From Sporosarcina ureae (GTDB lineage: Bacteria; Bacillota; Bacilli; Bacillales_A; Planococcaceae): a DNA stretch of 64,000 nucleotides. Each line of letters opens with the position of its first letter. Position 1 is the stretch's first letter. A program made the position numbers and the translations under genes. The notes under the pieces were generated by a model. That model was not told the origin of the DNA and searched no databases. It saw nothing but the letters and a program-made list of their open reading frames with translations. Shown here in pieces: positions 45,613-53,413 of this stretch. The DNA lies in NCBI RefSeq assembly GCF_002082015.1, contig NZ_CP015109.1:1262001-1326000 (forward strand). Direction: 5' to 3'.

Positions 45613-47250
45613 CTAATTGATTTTCTTGATAAGTTCCTTTGTTTGTTGATTCAACTCTTCCACATCGACTTGCTTTCGTGGAATATCCTCCACTTCATAC
45701 TGTTGCTTCAGCAATAATATACGTTCGACACTTTGATTGATTCGTTGTTCTGTAATGACTCCTTCATTGACTGCCTTTTGTAAAGCGGTCATTATTTCGT
45801 CTACTGATGTATATTTATGCCCAACAAGCAAAATGTCTCCACCCGCTACAATAGATTGGATTGCCGCCTCTCCAATCGAATAATTCTTTTCGATAGCTCC
45901 CATGACCAAGTCATCTGTAATAACTACACCGTCAAACTGTAATTCATCACGCAATAGGTCTTGAATAATTATTTTTGAAAATGATGCAGGTGTTTTCGGA
46001 TCATATGCTTCTACAAGTAAATGCCCGACCATTACCGCATGTACGCCACCTTCAATCACTTGTTTAAAGGGAAGTAGTTCTATATTCTTTAATCGTTCCT
46101 TATTATGTGTAATCACTGGCAAATCAATATGTGAGTCTACACTTGTATCACCATGTCCCGGAAAGTGCTTGACGACAGGTATGACATGTTGCGACGCCAT
46201 ACCATTCGCTTGCTGGATCCCTGCTTTGCTAACTAGCTGTGCATCCGCACTATACGAACGGTCGCCAATCACTGGGTTCTTCGGATTACTATCTACGTCA
46301 AGTACGGGTGCAAAATCCATATTCAATCCGAACGCACTCATTTTGCGACCAATTAACTCTCCAATATCATATGCATATTTTCCGTTTGCGGCATTCCCAA
46401 CCTTACGATTAGATGGAGTTTTTACGAGCTCTTTTGGCAGTCGAGTAACTCGTCCACCTTCCTCGTCTACACTAATGAATAAGGGCGTTTTTGCATTTGC
46501 ATTCGCTTGTTTTAACTCATTAATCAAGTTAAGCGACTGCGAAACAGAAACGAAATTACGATTAAATAAAATGATGCCACCAACATGCCTGTCTTCAATA
46601 AATGTTCTTGCTGCTGAATCCAGTTGCGGACCTTGCACACCCATCATAATCAACTGACCGAGCTTTTCATCTAGTTGCATTTCCTGTAACACAGCCTGAA
46701 CTTCTGCACTCGGCTTATGGAGAACAGCCATTTCTACGATAGACGCATGGTTGTCTGTAGAAGAAAATAGCAAAGTTAATTGGTATTCGTCATTCAAATC
46801 ATAAACAAAGATTGTCTGCTCATTCACTTGTCTCAGTCCATCCGGATCACCTAGTATTGCCTTTGTTTGTGACTGCGTTACCTCATTAAGCTTTGATTCC
46901 ACTGCTTGCAATTTATAGACTAAATTATTCTCTGTCAAGTGAAGCTTCAGCTGCTCTTTTTCATAAACAGCATAGCTTTCCTTCTTACTGTGTTCTATCT
47001 TATCTGCTTCCCCTACTTGATCTTGGACTTGCTGATAAGTAGTTTCCCCTACTTGCCATTGTTGATTGGGTAGATTTCCTTTTTCAGCTGCATCGTGGAC
47101 TGCCATTAACGCTTGTTTATTCTGCTTATTTCGTATTTTTATTTGTTTGGATTCTTCATTCTGTTCGTTCTCTTGATTTGAACACCCTGTTGCTATTACA
47201 AAAAGTGCAACGATGAGGAGTAACAGTAAGATTCTAGATACTTTTCGCAT
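45613..47250 (-). CDS. Beta-N-acetylhexosaminidase lipoprotein (GH3, NagZ type) with N-terminal DUF4309-like domain
   Basis: A 545-residue cell-surface protein. A signal peptide ends at an ATGC lipobox (Cys near 23). Residues about 45-190 (AAEKGNLPNQQWQVGETTYQ and following) match a DUF4309-type domain; the GH3 domain then runs to the end. Catalytic elements are KHFPGHGDTSVDSHIDLP (the His/Asp acid-base dyad of NagZ enzymes, near residue 365) and VITDDLVMGAI with the nucleophile Asp near 444. It should remove GlcNAc from peptidoglycan fragments outside the membrane. The start is ATG 47250 after AGAGGTGG. The fusion is uncommon. Confidence 0.88.
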   Translation of the reverse strand: MRKVSRILLLLLIVALFVIATGCSNQENEQNEESKQIKIRNKQNKQALMAVHDAAEKGNLPNQQWQVGETTYQQVQDQVGEADKIEHSKKESYAVYEKEQLKLHLTENNLVYKLQAVESKLNEVTQSQTKAILGDPDGLRQVNEQTIFVYDLNDEYQLTLLFSSTDNHASIVEMAVLHKPSAEVQAVLQEMQLDEKLGQLIMMGVQGPQLDSAARTFIEDRHVGGIILFNRNFVSVSQSLNLINELKQANANAKTPLFISVDEEGGRVTRLPKELVKTPSNRKVGNAANGKYAYDIGELIGRKMSAFGLNMDFAPVLDVDSNPKNPVIGDRSYSADAQLVSKAGIQQANGMASQHVIPVVKHFPGHGDTSVDSHIDLPVITHNKERLKNIELLPFKQVIEGGVHAVMVGHLLVEAYDPKTPASFSKIIIQDLLRDELQFDGVVITDDLVMGAIEKNYSIGEAAIQSIVAGGDILLVGHKYTSVDEIMTALQKAVNEGVITEQRINQSVERILLLKQQYEVEDIPRKQVDVEELNQQTKELIKKIN

Positions 47251-47364
47251 AATTCCACCTCTGCTTTTAATCATACTACCATTTTTCAGACACCTATTGA
47301 TATCGTCAGCTGCCGCATAAAACTTCGACTTTTGTCTATCCTAGTCGATAGGAGGTGGACGAAC

Positions 47365-47541
47365 ATGACAAATAAAAATAATAAAAAAACCATGAATGAA
47401 CGGACACACAACCCGTTGGGCACGTATCAAAATAAAAACAAAGAAGCCAGCAATAGCAATAACCAGCATCCAGAAGGCCATTCACCAGGAGAATTTTCTG
47501 CAGAGTTTGGATCTAGACCTAAAAATAAGAAGCTAAAATAA
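47365..47541 (+). CDS. Small hydrophilic protein, unknown
   Basis: A 58-residue protein rich in Asn, Lys, Ser and Gly (MTNKNNKKTMNERTHNPLGT, then HSPGEFSAEFGSRPKNKKLK). ATG 47365 follows GGAGGTGG. Composition recalls small spore or stress proteins, and the EFSAEFGS piece faintly recalls gamma-type SASPs, but I cannot assign it. It is followed by a long bidirectional terminator. Confidence 0.65.
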   Translation: MTNKNNKKTMNERTHNPLGTYQNKNKEASNSNNQHPEGHSPGEFSAEFGSRPKNKKLK

Positions 47542-47590
47542 AACAACTGCCGTATTCTGATCTTCAGAATGACGGCAGTTGTTTTATTTT
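47537..47590. terminator. Bidirectional terminator
   Basis: Long stem ATAAAACAACTGCCGT (47538-47553) with its complement ending near 47587 and inner pairing ATTCTGA/TCAGAAT. Serves both convergent genes. Confidence 0.9.
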
Positions 47591-48548
47591 ATCCTACTTC
47601 ATTTACCTTGAAATAACGTCTTCCATACCAGTTCCCCACCTTATTGTACAAGGAAGCAAGTACTTGCTGAAATAACATACCGAAAACGACCGGCATGACG
47701 ACTTTCGCTGGGAAGAACGTTGTCGCAATCACGACTCCTGTTGCAATATTTCGCATGCCGCCCACATACATGAATGTCGTAGCAATCACAGGGTCCTTCC
47801 AGAGTACATGTGCAATCCATAAGGCAGCTGCATAGCCTGTCATCGCGATGAATAGTACGAGGGCAATAACGCCAACCAGTTCCAGAGAAACTTTCCGTAC
47901 ATAAGGCGCTACTGCACTGCCATTAATCGCAACAATCGCAAACAGACTTAGTTTAGAGAAAGGTGCTAAACGTGGGCCCCAAATATTTTGAACGCGCCCC
48001 TTTGACAGTTCATTCAATGTAATCCCAAGTATGGTAGGTAGTACAATCATCCAAAGTAAATTGATAATTAATGACATTGTATCGATTGTTACACTTTCTC
48101 CCACAACGACATAAAGAATTGCCGGTAAAATGATAGGTGCTAATAATGTATCAATTAATATTATAGATAAGCATAAAGGCAGATTACCCTTGGAAATGGT
48201 TACCCAAATCACACTCGTAACGCCCGTTGGAATAGCAACCGCCAACACAAAACCTACCGTCAGTAAATGATCATCGAAAAATACCGTAGATAAAAAATAA
48301 GCCCATGTAGGCATTACTAGATGCAGAAAAGCAATACTTACGAGTACTACGGCTGGATATTTCCTTACCATACGTACTTCTTTGACATTCATACCAAGAC
48401 TGCCTACGAACGTCATAAATGCAAACAACCAAGAAACGATAAATAATAACTGCTCCCCTACTTGATGAAACAATACGCCCATCACTAAGCTAAAGGGGGT
48501 TAAGATGGCAATCCATCGTTGGAAAAAGGTATTCAAATTGCTCAACAT
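47589..48548 (-). CDS. Bile acid:sodium symporter family (BASS) transporter
   Basis: A 319-residue membrane protein with nine or ten helices. LAVAIPTGVTSVIWVTISKGN near residue 110 and MYVGGMRNIATGVVIATTFFP near residue 255 are the two crossover regions of BASS-fold transporters. Bacterial members carry pantoate, keto acids or other organic anions with sodium. ATG follows GAAGGGAATTAT. It is the first gene past the microprotein array on the minus strand, separated by the terminator at 48655. Confidence 0.87.
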   Translation of the reverse strand: MLSNLNTFFQRWIAILTPFSLVMGVLFHQVGEQLLFIVSWLFAFMTFVGSLGMNVKEVRMVRKYPAVVLVSIAFLHLVMPTWAYFLSTVFFDDHLLTVGFVLAVAIPTGVTSVIWVTISKGNLPLCLSIILIDTLLAPIILPAILYVVVGESVTIDTMSLIINLLWMIVLPTILGITLNELSKGRVQNIWGPRLAPFSKLSLFAIVAINGSAVAPYVRKVSLELVGVIALVLFIAMTGYAAALWIAHVLWKDPVIATTFMYVGGMRNIATGVVIATTFFPAKVVMPVVFGMLFQQVLASLYNKVGNWYGRRYFKVNEVG

Positions 48549-48654
48549 ATAATTCCCTTCTTTACTGGACTAATCACATAATTGATCTAGTCGTATTCTA
48601 GCATAGTAGATTGAGTGAGAATTAATGTCCTAACTAAAAAAGTATAAAGAAACA

Positions 48655-48686
48655 TAAAAAAATCCGTAGCGGTTACACGCTACGGT
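48655..48686 (-). terminator. Terminator of microprotein unit C-B-A
   Basis: Stem CCGTAGCG (48664-48671) with CGCTACGG (48679-48686), 7-base loop; on the minus strand followed by seven T. The same CCGTAGC stem ends the second unit. Confidence 0.9.
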
Positions 48687-48701
48687 TATAGGATGACGTA
48701 A

Positions 48702-48824
48702 TTATTTTGTGTATGATAGAACTGCATATTTGCTGAAATTCTTCATGGCATCTGTCGCTTCTGCTTTCTCTGCATATTCAAAAATACGTACGTTTGCTTG
48801 GTCGAATAAAGTAATTACCCACAT
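48702..48824 (-). CDS. Tandem microprotein A (40 residues)
   Basis: Fifth and last copy of a tandem family, 40 codons. Starts MWVITLFDQANVRIFEY, then AEKAEATDAMKNF and ends KYAVLSYTK. ATG follows AAAGGAG. Predicted beta-beta-alpha-beta layout: an amphipathic first strand, the RIFEYAEKAEA helix start, and a final strand. No signal peptide. The family is unknown to me. It is co-directional with copies C and B and ends before a strong terminator. Confidence 0.8.
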   Translation of the reverse strand: MWVITLFDQANVRIFEYAEKAEATDAMKNFSKYAVLSYTK

Positions 48825-48877
48825 GTTTGTCAGTCTCCTTTTAATTTGTATTCATTTATCACTAGTAAAGCCAACAC

Positions 48878-49000
48878 TTAGTATGTGTATGTTAGAACTG
48901 CATAATGGTTAAAGTTTTTCATTGCATTTGTTGCCTCGGCCTTCTCAGCATATTCAAAGATCCTTACGTTTGCTTGATCAAATAATGTAATAACCCACAT
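48878..49000 (-). CDS. Tandem microprotein B (40 residues)
   Basis: 40 codons, nearly identical to copy C: MWVITLFDQANVRIFEY, AEKAEATNAMKNF, ending HYAVLTYTY. The ribosome site AAAGGGG and the spacer before ATG are conserved with the other copies. It lies 53 bases from copy A and 53 from copy C, giving a regular 176-base period for these three genes. No known function. Confidence 0.8.
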   Translation of the reverse strand: MWVITLFDQANVRIFEYAEKAEATNAMKNFNHYAVLTYTY

Positions 49001-49053
49001 GTTTGTCAGTCCCCTTTTAATTTGTATTCATTTATTCATAGTAAAGCCAACAC

Positions 49054-49176
49054 TTAGTATGTGTATGTTAAAACTGCGTAATGGTTAAAGTTTTTCATTG
49101 CATTTGTTGCCTCGGCTTTTTCAGCATATTCAAAGATCCTTACGTTTGCTTCGTCAAACAATGTGATCACCCACAT
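49054..49176 (-). CDS. Tandem microprotein C (40 residues)
   Basis: 40 codons, first gene of the second transcription unit. MWVITLFDEANVRIFEY, AEKAEATNAMKNF, ending HYAVLTYTY; it differs from copy B by one residue (Glu for Gln at position 9). ATG follows AAGGGAG. The regulatory module at 49253-49329 lies directly upstream. Silent third-position changes between B and C indicate selection on the protein. Confidence 0.8.
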   Translation of the reverse strand: MWVITLFDEANVRIFEYAEKAEATNAMKNFNHYAVLTYTY

Positions 49177-49252
49177 ATTGTGTAATCTCCCTTTTGTTTG
49201 GTGGCATAGTTCCTTGAATGGAATCTGCTAACCAATTTCTTTTGTTACTCTT

Positions 49253-49258
49253 ATCATA
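49253..49258 (-). promoter_or_regulatory. -10 box of microprotein unit C-B-A
   Basis: TATGAT on the minus strand, 28 bases downstream of the palindrome at 49286-49303. No good -35 is seen, as expected of an activator-dependent promoter. Confidence 0.45.
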
Positions 49259-49285
49259 CTCTGTTCTACAACAAAAGAAACCGAT

Positions 49286-49303
49286 ATGTGAGACCTTTCA
49301 CAA
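49286..49303 (-). promoter_or_regulatory. Rex/FNR-type palindrome, unit C-B-A
   Basis: ATGTGAGACCTTTCACAA, a slightly degenerate form of the perfect copy at 49962-49979. It fits the FNR/CRP family pattern TGTGA-N6-TCACA and nearly the Rex pattern TTGTGAA-N4-TTCACAA. Confidence 0.55.
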
Positions 49304-49314
49304 TTCATTCAAAG

Positions 49315-49329
49315 TCAAAACGCTTACAT
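49315..49329 (-). promoter_or_regulatory. cre-like site, unit C-B-A
   Basis: On the minus strand ATGTAAGCGTTTTGA, one mismatch to the CcpA consensus WTGNAANCGNWNNCW. Upstream of the palindrome, as in the other unit. Confidence 0.4.
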
Positions 49330-49491
49330 ATGTCGGAATTGTGTCTGCAAACGTTTTCTTATCAGCCTAATAGAAGTTATGTATTTTTTATAAAAATAGT
49401 TTAATTTTTATATCAACATAATAGTACATCTCTCGACAGTGGTTGCCAACTAGAACTTCCAGTTATATACATTCCAATTCAATTCCCACGC

Positions 49492-49520
49492 AAAAAAAAC
49501 CGTAGCAAAGTACGCTACGG
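49492..49520 (-). terminator. Terminator of microprotein unit E-D
   Basis: Stem CCGTAGC (49500-49506) with GCTACGG (49514-49520), followed on the minus strand by eight T. Related in sequence to the terminator at 48655. Confidence 0.9.
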
Positions 49521-49536
49521 TTAAAGTGGTAACTGC

Positions 49537-49659
49537 TTATCTTGTGTAAGAAAGAACAGCATATTTACTGAAACTCTTCATTGCCTTCATAGCCTCTACC
49601 TTCTCTGCATACTCAAATATTCGTACATTCGCTTGATCAAATAAAGTAATTACCCACAT
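49537..49659 (-). CDS. Tandem microprotein D (40 residues)
   Basis: 40 codons: MWVITLFDQANVRIFEY, AEKVEAMKAMKSF, ending KYAVLSYTR. It has Val and Met where other copies have Ala and Thr in the middle helix. ATG follows AAAAGGAG. Second gene of unit E-D, 71 bases after copy E, and ends before its own terminator. Confidence 0.8.
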   Translation of the reverse strand: MWVITLFDQANVRIFEYAEKVEAMKAMKSFSKYAVLSYTR

Positions 49660-49730
49660 GTTTGTCAGTCTCCTTTTGGTTTACTATTCTGTCGTTCATA
49701 AGTATTAGCTATGTGCATGTTCAGTGATTT

Positions 49731-49853
49731 TTATTTTGTATAGGATAAAACAGCGTACTCATTGAACTTTTCCATGGCAATTGTAGCTTCTGCTTTCTCT
49801 GCATATTCAAAGATCCGTACTTTCTCTGTTTCGAACAATGTGATAACCCACAT
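49731..49853 (-). CDS. Tandem microprotein E (40 residues)
   Basis: 40 codons, first gene of unit E-D and the most diverged copy: MWVITLFETEKVRIFEY, AEKAEATIAMEKF, ending EYAVLSYTK. The core MWVITLF, VRIFEYAEK and YAVL are invariant in all five copies. ATG follows AAAGGAG. Directly downstream of the perfect Rex/FNR-type palindrome. Confidence 0.8.
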   Translation of the reverse strand: MWVITLFETEKVRIFEYAEKAEATIAMEKFNEYAVLSYTK

Positions 49854-49929
49854 ATTGTTCAGTCTCCTTTACGATTAAATTTTGATTCAGTAAGCGAGAA
49901 TCTATAATCAACTTCTCTTGTTACTTTTA

Positions 49930-49935
49930 GTATAC
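49930..49935 (-). promoter_or_regulatory. -10 box of microprotein unit E-D
   Basis: TATACT on the minus strand, 27 bases downstream of the palindrome; same geometry as the other unit. Confidence 0.45.
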
Positions 49936-49961
49936 TATCCTTTTCATATAGTTTAGTCGTA

Positions 49962-49979
49962 TTGTGAAGCCTTTCACAA
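49962..49979 (-). promoter_or_regulatory. Rex/FNR-type palindrome, unit E-D
   Basis: TTGTGAAGCCTTTCACAA, a perfect match to both the Rex operator pattern (TTGTGAA-N4-TTCACAA) and the FNR pattern (TGTGA-N6-TCACA). Both regulators report low oxygen or high NADH in Bacillales. Confidence 0.65.
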
Positions 49980-49990
49980 ATCATTCAAAG

Positions 49991-50005
49991 TTGAACCGCT
50001 TACAT
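49991..50005 (-). promoter_or_regulatory. cre-like site, unit E-D
   Basis: On the minus strand ATGTAAGCGGTTCAA, one mismatch to the CcpA consensus. Confidence 0.4.
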
Positions 50006-50116
50006 ATGACTACTTTGTGAATTCTAATCACAATAGGTTTAGCAGTTTACTCATTTTTCTTTTACACACAAATTCAAGTTTCATACATATACTATGATGA
50101 AAATATAAAGAGAGGG

Positions 50117-50689
50117 ATGAGTGTTATCAATCAATCTGTTTCTAATTTCATATTAGTATGTTGGTATCAACCGATGTATATATGGCCTTGTTTCCATATG
50201 TACCCTTTACAGCAAATGAATCATACTGAATATCCTTCTGTACTACTACACCGTAGTCAAACCGATTATGGCCCTATGCCTTTCACGATTAATATAGAAG
50301 AGGCAACAAAAAGGAACCAAACATTCCGTACTGCGTTATGGACAGGTGACCACTTGCAACTCACACTCATGAGTATTGCACCAGGAGAGGATATTGGTTT
50401 GGAAATACATCCCCATGTTGATCAATTTATTCGGCTTGAGGAAGGGCAAGGCGTGGTTCAAATGGGGAATACAAAAGACCAAGTACATTTCGAACGGCAA
50501 GTCCAGGCAGATGATAGTATTATTATTCCCGCTGGGGTTTGGCATAATATCACGAATACCGGCACTGTACCTATCAAATTATATTCGATTTATGCGCCTC
50601 CAAATCATCCCCACGGTACGATACACGAAACGAAAGCTATAGCGGAAGAAATGGAGTCTTCACACACTACTGACCATAAGTATATATAG
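50117..50689 (+). CDS. Cupin domain protein
   Basis: A 190-residue protein with a single cupin barrel: LTLMSIAPGEDIGLEIHPHVDQFIRLEEGQG is cupin motif 1 with metal His and Glu positions, and SIIIPAGVWHNITNTGT is motif 2. The N-terminal MYPLQQ and YGPMPFTINIEEAT segments match a cupin group common in Bacillales that precedes the barrel with a Tyr/Pro/Met-rich leader. The start is uncertain: ATG 50117 abuts its GAGAGGG ribosome site, and later ATGs are possible. Function unknown; small-molecule binding or isomerase activity are typical. Confidence 0.85.
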   Translation: MSVINQSVSNFILVCWYQPMYIWPCFHMYPLQQMNHTEYPSVLLHRSQTDYGPMPFTINIEEATKRNQTFRTALWTGDHLQLTLMSIAPGEDIGLEIHPHVDQFIRLEEGQGVVQMGNTKDQVHFERQVQADDSIIIPAGVWHNITNTGTVPIKLYSIYAPPNHPHGTIHETKAIAEEMESSHTTDHKYI

Positions 50690-50731
50690 CAATCTGAAAA
50701 ACGTTGATGCAGTGATAGAAGAAGTAAAAAA

Positions 50732-50766
50732 GACAAGACATCCATTTACACGATGTCTTGTCCTTA
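50732..50766 (+). terminator. Terminator of the cupin gene
   Basis: Stem GACAAGACATC (50732-50742) with GATGTCTTGTC (50752-50762), followed by CTTAT. Confidence 0.7.
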
Positions 50767-50904
50767 TCATTTTTCATTCGCTTCCATCATTCCTGTAAAT
50801 ACACAAATAGAGCGGTAAACTTAGTTTCATCAGCCAAATTGTAAATGGGGTATTTGATCTTTTGCAACTATGTGAACATGCACTCTATATTCATAATCTA
50901 TTCT

Positions 50905-51219
50905 TCATAAAAATAGTAACGCTAAACTAACTGCGATAGAAATTGAGAGCGATATTTTACTTAATATCACAAGCTCTTCACTTCTGAACTTAATAATAAC
51001 TGCCAATATAGCTACAATCCCCATTACTATGGCAAGTGTCTTTTGAAGGGTAAAGTTGGTAGGAAACGATGTGAACGCTAAGTAGGATAAAAGCAGGCCA
51101 AACAGCATATTGATTATAATTATACTATTATTAGATTTACTTTTATATAATATGACTTGAATTCCTACTGCTAAGATTACTAAAACTATATACATGATCT
51201 CTAATATGCCTAATGCCAA
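50905..51219 (-). CDS. Small integral membrane protein, unknown
   Basis: A 104-residue protein with three or four hydrophobic segments (IMYIVLVILAVGIQVILY, INMLFGLLLSYLAF, TLAIVMGIVAILAVII, ISLSISIAVSLALLFL) and short basic loops. The start is TTG 51219 after a G-rich ribosome site. No family recognised. Monocistronic. Confidence 0.65.
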   Translation of the reverse strand: MALGILEIMYIVLVILAVGIQVILYKSKSNNSIIIINMLFGLLLSYLAFTSFPTNFTLQKTLAIVMGIVAILAVIIKFRSEELVILSKISLSISIAVSLALLFL

Positions 51220-51380
51220 ATGTGTCCCCCCCTTTCCATTATAAATAACTAATTCAGTAATTATAACATGAAGTCGATGCTTAGGACATTTCTACATTTG
51301 TATATAATAAATTATTAAATAATGTATGTAAAAAGAAGATATCAAAGCGAAAAGTGTTTTAATCGTTTGCAACCAAAGGT

Positions 51381-51432
51381 AATAAGGACTTAACCCTTCA
51401 TTAATTAACGAAAGGTTAAGTCCTTATTTTAT
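51381..51432. terminator. Free-standing terminator-like hairpin
   Basis: A 15-bp perfect stem AATAAGGACTTAACC (51381-51395) with its complement (51414-51428), T-rich on the plus side. It is not adjacent to any gene end. Confidence 0.6.
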
Positions 51433-51625
51433 ACTACAGTAGCTGCTGGATGAAATGTGAGTTTTATAGATGAAATGAGACCCATGCCCGTGCATAAAAC
51501 ATTCATGAATCTGTAAAATAATTGCAGGATCGCTTCCTCAATACTAGCTGTATAGATCATTATCGTTTCTTACGGTGCCTTCTTTCCAATTTAGAAATGA
51601 ATTCCTTTTCCATCTTTCAGATAAA

Positions 51626-51677
51626 AAGAGAATCTCACTCAAACGCCCTTACGCACGCTTTTGAGTGAGATTCTCTT
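51626..51677 (-). terminator. Terminator of the GMC oxidoreductase gene
   Basis: An 18-bp perfect stem (AAGAGAATCTCACTCAAA at 51626-51643 with 51660-51677), 30 bases past the stop. Confidence 0.88.
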
Positions 51678-51706
51678 GGGATTGTTACCATATTCAAGGA
51701 ATAATC

Positions 51707-53413
51707 TTAAAAGTATTTTTTCGCTAGTAACTCTGCTGTTCTCGTTGCCAATGCTTGCGTTGTCAACGTTGGATTAGGTCCACCAAGGGAATTGTAGTCG
51801 GCACTATTATCTGCTATGAAGAGACGATCTACTTGATAGGCCTCACACGAAGTGTCGACAACAAAACCCATTCGCATTGTACTTTGTAAATGAATATAAA
51901 GATTCGGTGGAAGATCTGCACGATGTACCTTTTTCGCACCTGCTTCCCGTAAAATATCTGTCGCTATATGAACTAACTGTTCTCTTCTCTCTTTCGACTT
52001 CTGGCTCGGTGTATAATGTACAATGGGTACCGCCCCGTGTTCATCTTTAATATGTGGATCCAGCTCAACACGGTTGTGATATTGTACTTCATCGTCTGTA
52101 ACGATTAGAAGTGTAAGTGTTCGGCTGTAGTCTTTCATCGCCTCATCCAGTTCGGCACCGACAAGCCTTCCACGCTGGTCCCATCTATCTGAACTAGATT
52201 CGTGGAGGTTGTTATAACCGTATTGGCTAAATCCAAACAGCAGTTGAGCGGAGAGCCCCGGGCTTTCCCCCATATTTTCAATCATGCCAAGGCCCGGATA
52301 ATCAAGTCGTGCAGCGGATGTATGCCCGACAAATGGATTAACGGCAGGACTTCCTAAGATCCTCATCAATGTTTCTTCGTCAAATGTGCCGGTAACCGTA
52401 TCCATATAATGATTAGTCAATCCACGACCTACCCAAGCGTTATACGGCAATTCAGAGTTAAGCCATAGACGGGGAGTTTCCACGCAACCAGCCGCCATCA
52501 CGACAACTTTTGCGTACAATTCTTCAACTTCCCCCGTCCACGTATCACGTATTTTAACGCCAATTGCGCATTCCTTTCCGTTTGCATTACGCTCCGTTAA
52601 AATCTTCGTAACAAATGTATTGGGCCTGAACGTAACGTTTCCTGTTTTCATTGCTAAAGGGACATAACTAACAGCTGTAGTCCGTTTCGCCATCTTTTCA
52701 AGTTTCGGTCCATATGGACATCCTTGGCCGCAATGTCCACTTAACGTACAACCCTCCATATGACTTAATTGTTCTAATGAATAATTTGGGTCCATCAAAT
52801 GTTCATTTGGCGGTAAAATTGCATTTGGTTGAGGACGGTATCCACTCGTTGTTACATCTAATGTTTTGTTAAGAGTAAAGCCTGCTTTTTCTGCTCCGTA
52901 GTAGAAAAGCGCTTCTTTAGATGTAGTGGGTGCAAACTCAACTGGTAATGTAGCTTCTACTTTTTCATAATACGGAATTAGATCTTTGTAACGAATTGGC
53001 CATTCGTTATCGATCGCATGCGGAAATGCGCGCGGGCAATTGGCATAGTAATGAAGTGTAGACCCTCCAATCCCAGCAGTTTGCCAAACTAGAGCAGGAT
53101 CGGGAACATTCCTAAACCAAGGTGTGCGTCTCCGGTCAGCAGTGCCCCAACGGAACTTACCGGTAACAGGATCATTCATATCATCTTCAAGTCTAGTCAA
53201 TTGACTACGGTAGAGTGTGCCGTCCAAATCTTCAGGATTTGAACTCTCCTTTGCAAACCCTCTATTTTTATTAGGCTCTGGCCACTTTTTATTTCCGTAC
53301 CACGGACCGGCTTCAAGCACTTGCACACGGATTCCTAATTCCCCGAGCTCTTTGGCGATAACCGGGCCGCCCCCACCTGCTCCAATAATAATTACATCAG
53401 GATTCATTTTCAT
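51707..53413 (-). CDS. GMC oxidoreductase (gluconate/sugar dehydrogenase large-subunit type)
   Basis: A 568-residue FAD enzyme. The dinucleotide-binding GAGGGGPVIAKELGE lies at residues 11-25, with LEAGPWYG after the second strand. A GMC signature lies near AGIGGSTLHYYANCPRAFP. The C-terminal catalytic region has HLQSTMRMG and LFIADNSADYNSLGGPNPTLT. A cysteine cluster (CTLSGHCGQGCPYG) is like the family of gluconate-2-dehydrogenase-type membrane enzymes. It overlaps the end of the 217-residue partner gene by 17 bases, supporting a two-subunit enzyme. No cytochrome subunit is nearby. Confidence 0.88.
   Translation of the reverse strand: MKMNPDVIIIGAGGGGPVIAKELGELGIRVQVLEAGPWYGNKKWPEPNKNRGFAKESSNPEDLDGTLYRSQLTRLEDDMNDPVTGKFRWGTADRRRTPWFRNVPDPALVWQTAGIGGSTLHYYANCPRAFPHAIDNEWPIRYKDLIPYYEKVEATLPVEFAPTTSKEALFYYGAEKAGFTLNKTLDVTTSGYRPQPNAILPPNEHLMDPNYSLEQLSHMEGCTLSGHCGQGCPYGPKLEKMAKRTTAVSYVPLAMKTGNVTFRPNTFVTKILTERNANGKECAIGVKIRDTWTGEVEELYAKVVVMAAGCVETPRLWLNSELPYNAWVGRGLTNHYMDTVTGTFDEETLMRILGSPAVNPFVGHTSAARLDYPGLGMIENMGESPGLSAQLLFGFSQYGYNNLHESSSDRWDQRGRLVGAELDEAMKDYSRTLTLLIVTDDEVQYHNRVELDPHIKDEHGAVPIVHYTPSQKSKERREQLVHIATDILREAGAKKVHRADLPPNLYIHLQSTMRMGFVVDTSCEAYQVDRLFIADNSADYNSLGGPNPTLTTQALATRTAELLAKKYF

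Larger units (their letters stand above)
51220..51706. other. Intergenic region with two hairpins
   Basis: It holds a free-standing hairpin (51381-51428) and the GMC-gene terminator (51626-51677). Between them (51430-51625) I see no gene with a ribosome site. Confidence 0.5.

Noticed and set aside
48655-49855. Direct repeats resembling a CRISPR-like or satellite array
   Set aside because: The repeats are about 120 bases, diverge mostly at third codon positions and encode a conserved 40-residue protein, so they are tandem genes.
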